Shown: positions 23,401 through 32,228 of the stretch, piece after piece
Numbering within the stretch: the first letter of the stretch is position 1
Layout of the letters: every line of letters begins with the position of its first letter
Assembly: GCA_963822215.1 (NCBI GenBank)
Contig: CAWGGX010000010.1
Span: 62,001-126,000 of the forward strand
Source of the DNA: Roseiarcus sp963822215
Lineage (GTDB): Bacteria; Pseudomonadota; Alphaproteobacteria; Rhizobiales; Beijerinckiaceae
Reading direction: 5' to 3'
DNA: 64,000 bases
Made by a program: the position numbers and the translations under genes
The notes under the pieces: model-generated
The model's database searches: none
What the model saw: only the letters and a program-made list of their open reading frames with translations
Told to the model about the DNA's origin: nothing

Positions 23401-25353
23401 TCAACGGCCTCGCGCCGACGTCACCTCGGATGCAAACGCGTATCGATTGAGAGCCGCCTTGAGACTGTCGCCGCCGGCATCGGTCGCGACAACCGCGCGA
23501 AGACCTCTTTGCGGGTCGCGCTCGACCCTCACCGATACGATTGGAACGCCGGCCTTCTCGGCTTCGGCGCGAATGGTCTCCTCGATCTCGCGCTCGATGA
23601 GCGCCGGTTTGAAAAGCTTGCCGACCGCTGTCGTCGGCAGGGACGGCCAAATCTTGACGCGCTTCGGGATCGCCGCCTTTTCGGGGATCGAGCGCGCCGC
23701 GTGCTCGAGGAGTTCCTCCTCCGTCGCCGCGGCTCCGGCTTTGAGCTGAACATAGGCGACCGGCAATTCGCCGGCGTGGGCGTCCGGACTTCCGATCGCC
23801 GCGGTCAGGGCGACGGCCGGGTGGGATTGCAGGGCGTCCTCGATCAGCTTCGGATCGATATTGTGTCCGCCGCGAATAATCAGCTCTTTCTTTCGCCCCG
23901 TGAGCCAGAAGTAGCCGTCGGCGTCCTGCCGGCCAAGGTCGCCGGTGTTTAGCCAGGTCTCGCCGGCGCGCTCGATCCAGATCCCCTTGTTGTGCGCCGG
24001 ATCGAGATAGCCGGAGAAGACGTTGGGACCACGGATGGCGATGACGCCGATCTCGTCGGTCTCCGCGTCGCGAACATATTGGTTGTCGGCGTCCAGGATC
24101 AGCGCGCGCATGTCCTGATAGGGAAACCGAAGACCAATCGACCCGATGCGCGGCGGGACGTCGAGCGGGGTCGAGCTCGAGGCGCAGGCGCCCTCGGTCA
24201 GGCCATAGCCTTCGAGAATGCGGACGCCCGTCTGGCGCTGGAACTCGTGGAACAGTTGCACCGGCATCGGGGCCGCGCCGCAGATCGCCGCCTCCAAACT
24301 CTTGATGTTCTGCCCCGCGATCGGCGTCTGCAGGAGCGCCGAATAGACGGTCGGCACGCCCGAGAACATGGTGATGCGAAAATGCTCGACCAGCGTCCAG
24401 AAATTCGCGATCACACCCTCGCCGCGATAGCCTTGCGGCGTGGCCATGACTACGTGCGCGCCCTTCGACCACGGCGCGAGGCCGGTCACCAGCTGCCCGT
24501 TCACGTGGAAGAGCGGCAGACCGCAGAAGATCGTCCTGCCGGGGCCGAAACGATCCTCGTTGAAACAGGTCATCGCCCAGGCGTCGAACGCCTCCGAGAA
24601 ATGGGTGCGCCGGGCGATTTTGGGCGAGCCGTTCGTGCCTCCGGTGCAAAAGTAGGAGGAGATGTCGTCGGGCTTCGGCGGCTCAAACTCCAGAGCGTCG
24701 CCAGGCGCCTTCTCCAGTTCGCCACGAAAATCGAGCACGGGAACGTTCAGATCGGCTGTCTCGCGCTCAGCGAACATGTGGAGCGCCTGCCCTTCGGCGG
24801 CGGACAGGTAGGGCGCCATGTCGACGGCGAGCACCGCGCGCACGTCGGTCAGACCGGCGGCGGCAAGGGTCGCTTTCCGCCAGAGATCGGTCCCGGACGC
24901 CGGGGCCAGCGTCATCAGCAGCTTCGGCTCGACCGCCTTCAGAAGCCCCGCCAATTGTTCGACCTCGAGGAGAGGGCTGATGGCGAAGGCGATCCCGGCG
25001 GCTTCGCCGCCCCAGATGGCGAGATGCGTTTCGGGGAGGTTCGGCAGGATGAAGGCGACCGCGTCGCCGCGCTCGACCCCGAGGCGGCGAAAGAGATTGC
25101 CTGCCTGGGTGATGTGGCGGAACAGCTCGCGGTGTGACCAGACCGTCGCCTTTTTGAACCGGCCGGCCTCAGCGAAAAAGGTGAGCGCGGGCGCGTCGGG
25201 CGCGATTGCCGCGCCCGCCCGCAGCATGTCGTAAGGCTTCGGAGGGATTTTCCTCTCCGCGAGCGGCACACGCTCGATGGCGAGCACGTCGTCATAGGAT
25301 GCGACCGTCATTGCTAAGGTGCTCCCGCCGTCAACCGTTGCAATATCGGACAT
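23401..25353 (-). CDS. acyl-CoA synthetase (AMP-binding domain protein)
   Basis: 650 residues from ATG 25353 with GAGGAG upstream. ATP/AMP motifs: SSYFCTGGTNGSPKIARRTH, LEGYGLTEGACASS, TWLNTGDLGRQDADGYFWLTGRKKELIIRGG, and the C-terminal lysine in TTAVGKLFKPAL. The protein is longer than common FadD by about 80 C-terminal residues and resembles the PRK07529 group. It should activate a carboxylic acid to its CoA thioester. It is followed by the LuxR remnant and preceded by a TetR gene in the same direction. Confidence 0.9.
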   Translation of the reverse strand: MSDIATVDGGSTLAMTVASYDDVLAIERVPLAERKIPPKPYDMLRAGAAIAPDAPALTFFAEAGRFKKATVWSHRELFRHITQAGNLFRRLGVERGDAVAFILPNLPETHLAIWGGEAAGIAFAISPLLEVEQLAGLLKAVEPKLLMTLAPASGTDLWRKATLAAAGLTDVRAVLAVDMAPYLSAAEGQALHMFAERETADLNVPVLDFRGELEKAPGDALEFEPPKPDDISSYFCTGGTNGSPKIARRTHFSEAFDAWAMTCFNEDRFGPGRTIFCGLPLFHVNGQLVTGLAPWSKGAHVVMATPQGYRGEGVIANFWTLVEHFRITMFSGVPTVYSALLQTPIAGQNIKSLEAAICGAAPMPVQLFHEFQRQTGVRILEGYGLTEGACASSSTPLDVPPRIGSIGLRFPYQDMRALILDADNQYVRDAETDEIGVIAIRGPNVFSGYLDPAHNKGIWIERAGETWLNTGDLGRQDADGYFWLTGRKKELIIRGGHNIDPKLIEDALQSHPAVALTAAIGSPDAHAGELPVAYVQLKAGAAATEEELLEHAARSIPEKAAIPKRVKIWPSLPTTAVGKLFKPALIEREIEETIRAEAEKAGVPIVSVRVERDPQRGLRAVVATDAGGDSLKAALNRYAFASEVTSARGR

Positions 25354-25410
25354 AGCGCTCCTCGTGCCTCATGGTTTTCACGTCCTGGTTCTCGCGCGGC
25401 GCGCGGGCCT

Positions 25411-26022
25411 TCACGCCTCGGGAAGTGGCGGGAGATCGACCTGGGCGATCGCTCTAGCTTCCTCCGCATCCACGCCGATTGCGCGCAGCATAACCTCGGC
25501 TGCGTCCGAGCCCGCTTCGCGCCAGGTCTTTTCGCCGTCGAGAACAAGCCACATCGCCGCAAGGGTCAGCGAGCCGACGATGGCGAGGATCGAAGGGGTC
25601 TGCTCGGGACGGAAACGGTAACGGCCCCTGGCGAGACCATCGCTCAGATCTCGCGCGGGAGGGCCCGACAGCATCGACCGCATCGTCGAGGTCGTGAACG
25701 CGAAGCGAACAATAAAGCGGCCCCAGTGCGGCTCTTCATGGGCGCGACGGACGAAGAATCGGATGCCGCAGGCGAGACGGTGCGCCGGATCGTGCATCGA
25801 CTCGAAGCTCGCCAGGATCCGCGTGTGCATCTCATCGCCGAGCGCGGTCGCGACCTCCTCGAACAGCGAATCCAGGTTGGCGACGTTGTTGTAGATCGTG
25901 CCGCGAGCCAGGCCCGCCGCCTGCGCGAGCTCGGTCACGCTGGCGTGCGTCGTCCCCCGCTCCGCGAAGAAGCGCACTGCCGCCTCGTAGATACGAACCT
26001 GCGCGGGCGCGAGCGATTTCAT
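25411..26022 (-). CDS. TetR-family regulator
   Basis: 203 residues from ATG 26022 (AGAGG upstream). The HTH is FAERGTTHASVTELAQAAGLARGTIYNNVANLDSLFEEVA, the standard TetR start with an N for the usual Y/F in one position. The frame stays open to 27921 through antisense of the hydroxylase, which is an artefact of GC-rich codon usage. It is divergent from the flavin hydroxylase with a 141-bp gap carrying a palindrome, so it most likely represses the aromatic operon and itself. Confidence 0.9.
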   Translation of the reverse strand: MKSLAPAQVRIYEAAVRFFAERGTTHASVTELAQAAGLARGTIYNNVANLDSLFEEVATALGDEMHTRILASFESMHDPAHRLACGIRFFVRRAHEEPHWGRFIVRFAFTTSTMRSMLSGPPARDLSDGLARGRYRFRPEQTPSILAIVGSLTLAAMWLVLDGEKTWREAGSDAAEVMLRAIGVDAEEARAIAQVDLPPLPEA

Positions 26023-26044
26023 TTTTGACCACCTCTTGACAAGA

Positions 26045-26062
26045 TTGAACACTCGTGTGCAA
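26045..26062. promoter_or_regulatory. candidate TetR operator between divergent genes
   Basis: TTGAACACTCGTGTGCAA is an 18-bp inverted repeat with one mismatched pair, lying 22 bp before the TetR start and about 100 bp before the hydroxylase start. A TTGACA hexamer (26036-26041) lies next to it on the plus strand, without a clear -10. Confidence 0.45.
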
Positions 26063-26163
26063 AAACAGTCAAGCCCGTTCTTCCATGAGACTGGAGAGCG
26101 GACCAACGCAAACCTGGCGGGCGGCCCATGCAAGATCGTCACAGGGACCGGGAGGAAAAGGCA

Positions 26164-27861
26164 ATGAGTACGGATTTGAAGGCTTCGCATGCAGAGATCG
26201 CCGATCGCGCTGAGGCCGGCGATACGGCGTCCCCTGCGGACATTCCCTCCGACATCGACGTTCTGGTGGTCGGATACGGGCCGGTCGGCGCGGCGATCGC
26301 CAATCTCTTGGGACGATACGGCGTGCGCGTCCTGGCGGTGGACAAAGACAAAGAGATCTTCATGGCGCCGCGGGCCATCGCGCTGGACAACGAGGCGCTC
26401 AGAATTCTGCAACTGGCCGGACTCGAGGACGGCGATTTCGACAAGGTCGCGATTCCCTATGTGCGGATGCTGTCGCCTCAGCTCGGCGAGTTCGGTCGGA
26501 TCAACACGCTCGGCCACATTGACGGGCATCCCAAACTCGTGACGTTTTACCAGCCCGAGCTCGAAGCCGCGCTGCGGTGCCGCGCGGCGCAATACGGCGA
26601 GGTTCACACCGCGCTCGGCGTCGCCCTGACCGGATTTGGCGAGAGCGCCGACGCAGTCGTGGCGACCCTCGACGCCGGCGAAGGCCGGCTCTGCACCGTG
26701 CGCGCTCGCTATCTCATCGGCGCGGATGGCGCGAGTTCGCTCGTCCGCCAGCTCATCGGGCAGGCGTTCACGGGAAAGACCTACGCCGAGGATTGGCTGA
26801 TCGTCGACGCCTTCGGCGCGAAAAATCCGATCGACCATGTGGAGTTCCTCTGCGACCACCGGCGGCCCACTCCGCACATGACCGCGCCCGGCGGGCGCGA
26901 GCGCTGGGAATTCATGCTCCGGCGTGGAGAGACGCGGGCGGACATGGAAAGCGAGGCTCGCGTAAGCGAGCTGCTCAAGCCCTGGGGCGGTCCTGCGGCC
27001 ATGACGATCGAACGCAAGGCCGTCTATCGCTTTCACGCCCGCACCGCCAAGGCCTTCCGCAAGGGTCGGGTGTTTCTCGCCGGCGACGCGGCACACATCA
27101 CGCCACCCTTCGTCGGTCAGGGGCTGGTCGCCGGATTGCGCGACGCGGCGAACCTCTCCTGGAAGATCGCCTGGGTCCTGCAAGGCCGCGCTTCGCCAAA
27201 AATTCTCGACACCTATGACGAAGAGCGTCGCCCTCACGCCAAGGCAATGATCGATCTGGCGAAATTCATGGGTCGGCTGATCATGCCCCGCAGCGCCGCC
27301 GTCGCGCTGCTCACCCACGGAACGCTGCGTTTGTTGCGCCTCACGGCCGCGATGCGCCGGTATTTCGACGATCTGGGAATCAAGCCCAAGAACGTGTTCC
27401 AGCGGGGATTGTTCGTCTCGGGACGCTCGGGCTCGAAGCTCATCCGGGGCGGTCCGCTGCCTCAAGGCTGGGTTCGGGGTCCCGACGGCGCCGTCCGCCT
27501 CAGCGACGATGCCTTGGGTCCCGCGATGACCCTCCTCGGGTTCGGACGGGACCCGCGGGAAGGTCTCGACGCGGCCACATTGCGCGCCTTCGCCGCCTGC
27601 GGCGGCAAGGTCGTTCAGATCGCTCATCGCGGGCAGGCTCGCCACCTTCGCCGCGAGGACTGCTGGGAGGATCTCGATGGGACCTTTCTGCCCGGCGCCG
27701 CATCCTTCGGGTGGGCCGCGGTCGTTCGACCTGACCGCACCGTGCTGCACGACGGCCCCGCGGCGGACGTCGATCGGATCGTCCGCGAAAGCCTCGCGCT
27801 CATCGAAACAACGGTCCGCGCCGAGGCGCCCTATGGCGCCGTGCCCGCCCTTTCCGCCTGA
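26164..27861 (+). CDS. FAD-dependent aromatic hydroxylase (MhpA-like)
   Basis: 565 residues from ATG 26164, GGAGG eight bases upstream. Flavin monooxygenase motifs: VVGYGPVGAAIANLLG (FAD ADP-binding), YLIGADGASSLVR (DG motif) and FLAGDAAHITPPFVGQGLVAGLRDAANL (GD motif). The length and C-terminal thioredoxin-like region match 3-(3-hydroxyphenyl)propionate hydroxylases. It would add a hydroxyl ortho to an existing phenol group, making a catechol for the dioxygenase encoded next. First gene of a TetR-controlled three-gene operon. Confidence 0.9.
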   Translation: MSTDLKASHAEIADRAEAGDTASPADIPSDIDVLVVGYGPVGAAIANLLGRYGVRVLAVDKDKEIFMAPRAIALDNEALRILQLAGLEDGDFDKVAIPYVRMLSPQLGEFGRINTLGHIDGHPKLVTFYQPELEAALRCRAAQYGEVHTALGVALTGFGESADAVVATLDAGEGRLCTVRARYLIGADGASSLVRQLIGQAFTGKTYAEDWLIVDAFGAKNPIDHVEFLCDHRRPTPHMTAPGGRERWEFMLRRGETRADMESEARVSELLKPWGGPAAMTIERKAVYRFHARTAKAFRKGRVFLAGDAAHITPPFVGQGLVAGLRDAANLSWKIAWVLQGRASPKILDTYDEERRPHAKAMIDLAKFMGRLIMPRSAAVALLTHGTLRLLRLTAAMRRYFDDLGIKPKNVFQRGLFVSGRSGSKLIRGGPLPQGWVRGPDGAVRLSDDALGPAMTLLGFGRDPREGLDAATLRAFAACGGKVVQIAHRGQARHLRREDCWEDLDGTFLPGAASFGWAAVVRPDRTVLHDGPAADVDRIVRESLALIETTVRAEAPYGAVPALSA

Positions 27862-27874
27862 AGGAGTCCCGCTC

Positions 27875-28945
27875 ATGCAACTCACCACTCCGCAACCTGC
27901 CCGCCATCCCAATCCGACCACGAAGGCGTCCGGGCTCGCCTACGCGATCTTCGATCGTCCGGATCTGAAGAAGGCCGAAGCCTATCTGATCGACTTCGGG
28001 CTGCGCCCCGTCTCCAACGACGGCCAGTCGCTCCTCGTGCGTGGCACAGGGGCGGCCCCGTACTGCTATGTCGTCCAGAAGGCCGATAAGCCGCGCTTCG
28101 TCGGCCTTGGCCTTGAGGTCGAGACGCGCGCTGACCTCGAGGCGCTGTCGAAACTTCCCGGGGCGTCGGCGATCGAGAAGGCGCCCTGGCCCGGCGGCGG
28201 AGAACGCGTGCGCCTGACAGACCCGTCCGGCTTCCGCGTCGACGCGATTTTCGGACGATTGTCGGCGCCCGAACTGCCGCATCGACCGCCCTTGCGGCTG
28301 AATTCGGTCGACGCTCCGGCGCGGATCAACGGAACGCAGCGTCCGCCCGTAAGCCCCCCGGAAGTGATCCGCCTCGGCCATGTCGCGCTCGAGGTCGCCG
28401 ATTACCAGGCGACCTCGGCCTGGTACACCCAGCATTTCGGCTTCATTCCGAGCGACGTGCAGGCGCTTCCCGACGGCTCGCCGGCGGTCGCCTTCATGCG
28501 CCTCAACCGCGGCGACCGGCCGACCGACCACCACACCCTTGCGCTGGCGCAGACGTTCGCGCCGGCCCTCAACCATATCTCCTTCGAACTCGTCGATCCG
28601 GACGCCGTCGGCATCGGCGGTCGCCTGATGCGCGATCGCGGATGGAAACACGCCTGGGGCATCGGCCGGCATCTTCTGGGCAGCCAGATCTTCGACTACT
28701 GGGACGATCCCTGGGGGGACAAGCACGAGCATTATTGCGACGGCGATCTCTTCACCGCCGACCAACCGACCGGCGTCCATCCGGCAAGTCGTGCGGGGAT
28801 GGCGCAATGGGGGCAGGTCATGCCGGCGAGCTTCACGCGGCCGAAGCCCTCCCTATCGAACGTGAGGGCGCTCATTCACGGACTGAGGGCAAGCCCCGAC
28901 GTCAACCTGAATAAGCTGCGCACCCTGATGAGGCTGTTCGGCTAG
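27875..28945 (+). CDS. extradiol ring-cleavage dioxygenase, VOC type
   Basis: 356 residues from ATG 27875 with AAGGAG nine bases upstream. Two vicinal-oxygen-chelate modules: an N-terminal one (SGLAYAIFDRPDLKKAEAYLIDFGL) and a catalytic one starting RLGHVALEVADYQATSAWYTQHFGF. Candidate Fe ligands are the histidines in LGHVAL and LNHISFEL and an acidic residue in the HEHYCDGD segment. It resembles catechol 2,3-dioxygenase-type enzymes that open the ring next to the hydroxyls. It lies 13 bp after the hydroxylase. Confidence 0.85.
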   Translation: MQLTTPQPARHPNPTTKASGLAYAIFDRPDLKKAEAYLIDFGLRPVSNDGQSLLVRGTGAAPYCYVVQKADKPRFVGLGLEVETRADLEALSKLPGASAIEKAPWPGGGERVRLTDPSGFRVDAIFGRLSAPELPHRPPLRLNSVDAPARINGTQRPPVSPPEVIRLGHVALEVADYQATSAWYTQHFGFIPSDVQALPDGSPAVAFMRLNRGDRPTDHHTLALAQTFAPALNHISFELVDPDAVGIGGRLMRDRGWKHAWGIGRHLLGSQIFDYWDDPWGDKHEHYCDGDLFTADQPTGVHPASRAGMAQWGQVMPASFTRPKPSLSNVRALIHGLRASPDVNLNKLRTLMRLFG

Positions 28946-29002
28946 GGGGTCCCCCCTCGCACCGCTCGAATTCCTCCGCCCTCAACCCTCCGGGACCCGC
29001 TC

Positions 29003-29956
29003 ATGCCTTTGAACGTTCTGCATTACAGCCACGAGGGACGCCCGCAATGGGGCGTCGTCCGCGACGGGCTGATCACGCTGATCCCCGGCGTCTTCGAGAC
29101 GACGCGGGCGTTTCTCGAAGCCAATTCGATTGAGGCGCTGTCCAGGCTGAGCGGACCGACGCTGAAGGAGGCCGATGTCGACCTTCTGTCGCCCGTCACC
29201 CAGAACCAGCAGTTCCTCTGTCAGGGCGCGAACTATCGCCAGCACATGATCGAGTCCGGCATGGACCCTGACGCGAAGACCTTCAACATGATCTTCACCA
29301 AGGCGCAAAGCTGCATCGCGCCGGCCAACGTCGACGTCGTGCGGCCGGCGCGCGTCCGCTTCCTCGACTACGAAATCGAGCTTGGTCTCGTGCTGAAACG
29401 CGACGTGACCTCTTCCCAGAAGGTGACAGACGCCAATCTGCATGAGTTCGTCGTCGGCGCCGTGATCGTCAACGACTACTCGGCGCGCGACGTCCAGATT
29501 CCAGAGATGCAGTTCTACAAGGGCAAGAGCTTCCGCACCTTCGGTCCCATAGGTCCGTACCTCTGCCTGCTTACCCCTGACGACTTCCGCAGGCTGCGCG
29601 ATCTGCAGCTCAGTCTGACGGTGAACGGCAAGGTCCGCCAGAAGGACAGCGTCGCAAACCTGGTGTTCGGCCCTGCCGAGACGCTGACCGAACTTTCGAG
29701 CGTCCAGGACCTTTACGTCGGGGACTTGCTCTCGACGGGAACGCCGGCCGGGTGCGCGCTCAGCGTCCCGTCGCCCGGGCGGCAGCGGATCGCGGCGCTG
29801 CTGCCGGAAGCGGCCAAGTGGAAGATGTTCATGAAGATTCAGGCCGGCCGGCAGCAGTACCTGAAGGGCGGCGACGTGGTCGAATCGCGCATCGCCACTT
29901 CCGACGGCGCGATCGATCTCGGCGTGCAGCGCAACCGGGTCGTCGACGCGGCCTAG
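29003..29956 (+). CDS. fumarylacetoacetate hydrolase family protein
   Basis: 317 residues. The FAH metal-binding core is visible: FLDYEIELGLVL (two glutamates) and VNDYSARDVQ (aspartate), then KGKSFRTFGPIGPYL. In ring-cleavage operons members hydrolyse or hydrate the product of extradiol cleavage. It is the third gene of the operon. The TAG stop is at the target TA of an IS630 insertion, but the sequence beyond the IS also starts with G, so the stop existed before insertion. Confidence 0.87.
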   Translation: MPLNVLHYSHEGRPQWGVVRDGLITLIPGVFETTRAFLEANSIEALSRLSGPTLKEADVDLLSPVTQNQQFLCQGANYRQHMIESGMDPDAKTFNMIFTKAQSCIAPANVDVVRPARVRFLDYEIELGLVLKRDVTSSQKVTDANLHEFVVGAVIVNDYSARDVQIPEMQFYKGKSFRTFGPIGPYLCLLTPDDFRRLRDLQLSLTVNGKVRQKDSVANLVFGPAETLTELSSVQDLYVGDLLSTGTPAGCALSVPSPGRQRIAALLPEAAKWKMFMKIQAGRQQYLKGGDVVESRIATSDGAIDLGVQRNRVVDAA

Positions 29957-29990
29957 TACCTCTGCACAGTGATCCTGACGGTTTGATGAG

Positions 29991-30263
29991 TTAGCGTAAG
30001 ACGGGCAGGGTTTCGGCGGGGAGCGCGAGCCTGATGCTTCGAGGAATGCCCGGCTTTCGGGTGATGAGGCCGAGCTTTTCGAGAGTGACGACCATCTGAT
30101 GAACGGATGGCGGCGTGACGCTGAAGTGTCGTTGCATGTCGGCTTCGGCGGGCGGCTGTCTGAAGATGCAGGTGTAGGCGTGAATGAACGCCAGGTACTG
30201 ACCCTGAAGGGCGGTGAAGGTCGGACTCACGGCGGCCGGGTTTTGGTCAAGTTTCGGATTCAT
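29991..30263 (-). CDS. LexA-like winged-helix protein of the IS630 element
   Basis: 90 residues from ATG 30263. The segment FTALQGQYLAFIHAYTCIFRQPPAEADMQRHFSVTPPSVHQMVVTLEKLGLITRKPGIPRSI (residues about 16-77) is a LexA DNA-binding-domain fold without the protease part. It is divergent from the transposase with 37 bp between starts, so it probably represses transposase expression. The longer open frame to 30389 overlaps the transposase and was not used. Confidence 0.75.
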   Translation of the reverse strand: MNPKLDQNPAAVSPTFTALQGQYLAFIHAYTCIFRQPPAEADMQRHFSVTPPSVHQMVVTLEKLGLITRKPGIPRSIRLALPAETLPVLR

Positions 30264-30300
30264 TAGGGATTCACCTGCGCCCCGAGCAACGGAGGCGCAG

Positions 30301-31416
30301 GTGAACATAAAATATCGGGTCGACCTCAGCCAGGAGGAGCGTGAAGAACTGGAGGGGATGCTCAAGGGCGGCAAGCTAGCGGCGCGCAAACTTGTGCGGG
30401 CGCAGATCCTCTTGGCGGCCGATAAGGGGATTTCGGATGAGGGGATCGCCGGGACGCTTCGGGTCAGCGGTTCGACCGTCTATCGGACCAAGCGCCGCTT
30501 CGTCGAAGGCGACCTCGACGGCGCCCTCAGCGACGAGCCGCGTCCGGGAGCCGGACGTAAGCTCTCGATCAAGGAGACGGCCCTTCTGGCGGCGACCGCT
30601 TGCTCGGCGCCGCCTCCGGGGCGCGCCCGCTGGACGCTCGAACTCCTGGCCGATGAGATGGTCAAACTCACCGATCACGACGATCTCTCGCGCGAGACGG
30701 TGCGACGAAGGCTGGCGGAGAGCCAACTCAAACCCTGGCGTCGAACCATGTGGTGCATCCCCAAGGTCGACGGCGAGTATGTCGCGCGCATGGAGGATGT
30801 GCTGGATCTCTATGCGGAGCCGCCGGATCCGCTGCGACCGGTGATCTGCTTCGACGAAAGCCCAACCCAACTCATCGGCGAGGTCAGAGACCCGATCCCC
30901 GCCAAACCCGGCCAGCTTGAACGCTACGATTGCGAGTACCGCCGGAACGGAACCGTCAACCTCTTCATCATCCTCGACGCCAACAGTCCCTGGCGCAAGG
31001 TCAAGGTCACCGACCGCCGGACCAACAAGGACTTCGCCGAGTGCATGAGGGATCTGGTCGATCTCCACTACCCGCTCGCTCCCATCATCCGCTTGGTGAT
31101 GGACAATCTCTCAACGCATTCCGCCGGCGCGCTCTACGACGCTTTCCCAGCGCACGAGGCGCGCCGCATCCTCAAGCGGATCGAGTTCCACTACACGCCA
31201 AAACACGCCAGTTGGCTGAACAAGGTCGAAATCGAGATCGGCGTCCTGCGCGGCCAATGCCTCGACCGGCGCATTGAGGACAAGGGCTTCCTCGTCTCGG
31301 AAATCGCCGCCTGGGAAAAACGTCGAAACGACGAAGGCGCGACCATCGACTGGACCTTCACAACCGAAAAAGCTCGCGAAAAACTCAAAAAAGCCTATCC
31401 GGTCAAAGAGTCTTAA
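30301..31416 (+). CDS. tnp: IS630-family transposase
   Basis: 371 residues from GTG 30301 with GGAGG just upstream. N-terminal HTH domain (ISDEGIAGTLRVSGSTVYRTKRRFVEG), then the DDE core: ICFDESPTQL (first D), RLVMDNLSTH (second D) and SWLNKVEIEIGVL (acidic third residue E). The layout is that of the long ISAs1-unlike IS630 subgroup with the YCPKHASWLN-type motif (YTPKHASWLN). The gene is intact and its stop lies at the right terminal repeat. Confidence 0.92.
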   Translation: MNIKYRVDLSQEEREELEGMLKGGKLAARKLVRAQILLAADKGISDEGIAGTLRVSGSTVYRTKRRFVEGDLDGALSDEPRPGAGRKLSIKETALLAATACSAPPPGRARWTLELLADEMVKLTDHDDLSRETVRRRLAESQLKPWRRTMWCIPKVDGEYVARMEDVLDLYAEPPDPLRPVICFDESPTQLIGEVRDPIPAKPGQLERYDCEYRRNGTVNLFIILDANSPWRKVKVTDRRTNKDFAECMRDLVDLHYPLAPIIRLVMDNLSTHSAGALYDAFPAHEARRILKRIEFHYTPKHASWLNKVEIEIGVLRGQCLDRRIEDKGFLVSEIAAWEKRRNDEGATIDWTFTTEKAREKLKKAYPVKES

Positions 31417-31441
31417 TCACTGTGCAGCGGTACTAGGTCTT

Positions 31442-31544
31442 CGAGCCCATCACAAAACGGGGGCAACCTCGGGCGTAGTGGGCTACGGTCAGGCTGATGA
31501 CCGATCCCGGCCCCCTATATTGCCCCCGTTTTGTGATGGGCTCG
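31442..31544. repeat. 25-bp perfect inverted repeat with 53-bp spacer
   Basis: The arm at 31442-31466 (starting CGAGCCCATCACAAAACG) recurs as its exact reverse complement at 31520-31544. The right arm ends where the conserved intron 5' sequence begins. It could be a miniature element, or a hairpin next to which the intron inserted. There is no T-tract, so a simple intrinsic terminator is unlikely. Confidence 0.85.
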
Positions 31545-32060
31545 GGCAAGTCCTGGGAGGGAGGAGGGAAATGTGACCTGAAACCTTTCGCAGCGGTCCA
31601 GAGGGTTCGACGCCCTCCCGGTAGAGGCGCAGCCCGCCAGCCGGAAGCGAGTCTTGCATGGGTGGCGGCGACGTCGCTCGCGAAGCGTAGACAGCGGATG
31701 CTTAAGCCCTGTGTCAGCCTCGATATTTTCCTACCCGCCGAGGCCTTCGGTTTGTGGAACCCGGGGGCAGCATCGACGAGACCGCCACAGGCGAGGTCTC
31801 TTCGGCTCGACCGGGGTCCTAGAGCAGGGCAGAGGCATGGGACGGACCGCCAGGGAACCTGTGAGATCCCGTTCGCATCCACGGGCGCAACAGGCCGGAT
31901 CAAGGAACGCCGGCTGACCAACTGTTCCAGGCCTGGCGGACGGCCTCCACGTCCGTCAGGAGCGCCTCGGCGAGCACGAACGATGGAGGAGCGCGTGGAG
32001 CCCGCAACCGAAGCCATAAGGAGCGGGATTGCGCGGGCGGGAAGTCGTAGCGCCTTCATA

Positions 32061-32108
32061 TTACCTGTGAAAGCGGGGAACCGGTTACCTGTGAAAGCGG
32101 GGAACCGG
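32061..32108 (+). repeat. 24-bp tandem duplication inside the intron RNA region
   Basis: The unit beginning TTACCTGTGAAAGCGG occurs twice in a row (32061-32084, 32085-32108) without mismatch. It lies about 120 bp before the RT gene, in the part that should fold as intron domain II-III or the start of IV, and may alter folding. Confidence 0.9.
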
Positions 32109-32228
32109 GCTCGCCGGGACCCGGCGGAGGGAAGGGAGGCGCCATGAGTAGAGAACCGTTGACCTGAAACACGGGAGGGGGCTCTGAACCCTGCAAACCT
32201 GTCCACGAACCGACAACGGATAGCCGAT

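Larger units (their letters stand above)
29956..31433 (+). mobile_element. IS630-family element with divergent winged-helix gene
   Basis: 1478 bp bounded by an inverted repeat: left GTACCTCTGCACAGTGAT (29956-29973) and right ATCACTGTGCAGCGGTAC (31416-31433), one mismatch in 18. The dinucleotide TA flanks both ends (29954-29955, 31434-31435), the expected IS630/Tc1 target duplication. It contains a transposase and a small divergent gene. Confidence 0.9.

Noticed and set aside
23336..24649. 437-codon leftward frame inside the acyl-CoA synthetase
   Set aside because: Shifted frame of a well-supported gene, arginine-rich without pattern.
25411..27921. 836-codon leftward open frame covering TetR and the antisense of the hydroxylase
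   Set aside because: Only the last 203 codons look like a protein (TetR). The rest is antisense to a clear flavin hydroxylase with motifs and a good ribosome site.
28944..28958. GGGGGTCCCCCC palindrome after the dioxygenase gene as a terminator
   Set aside because: No loop of workable size and no T-tract; the next gene of the operon follows at once.
31497..32147. 216-codon open frame before the intron RT gene
   Set aside because: Overlaps the structured intron RNA region, arginine/proline-rich without family features, and its homologous copy at 50264 has a different continuation.
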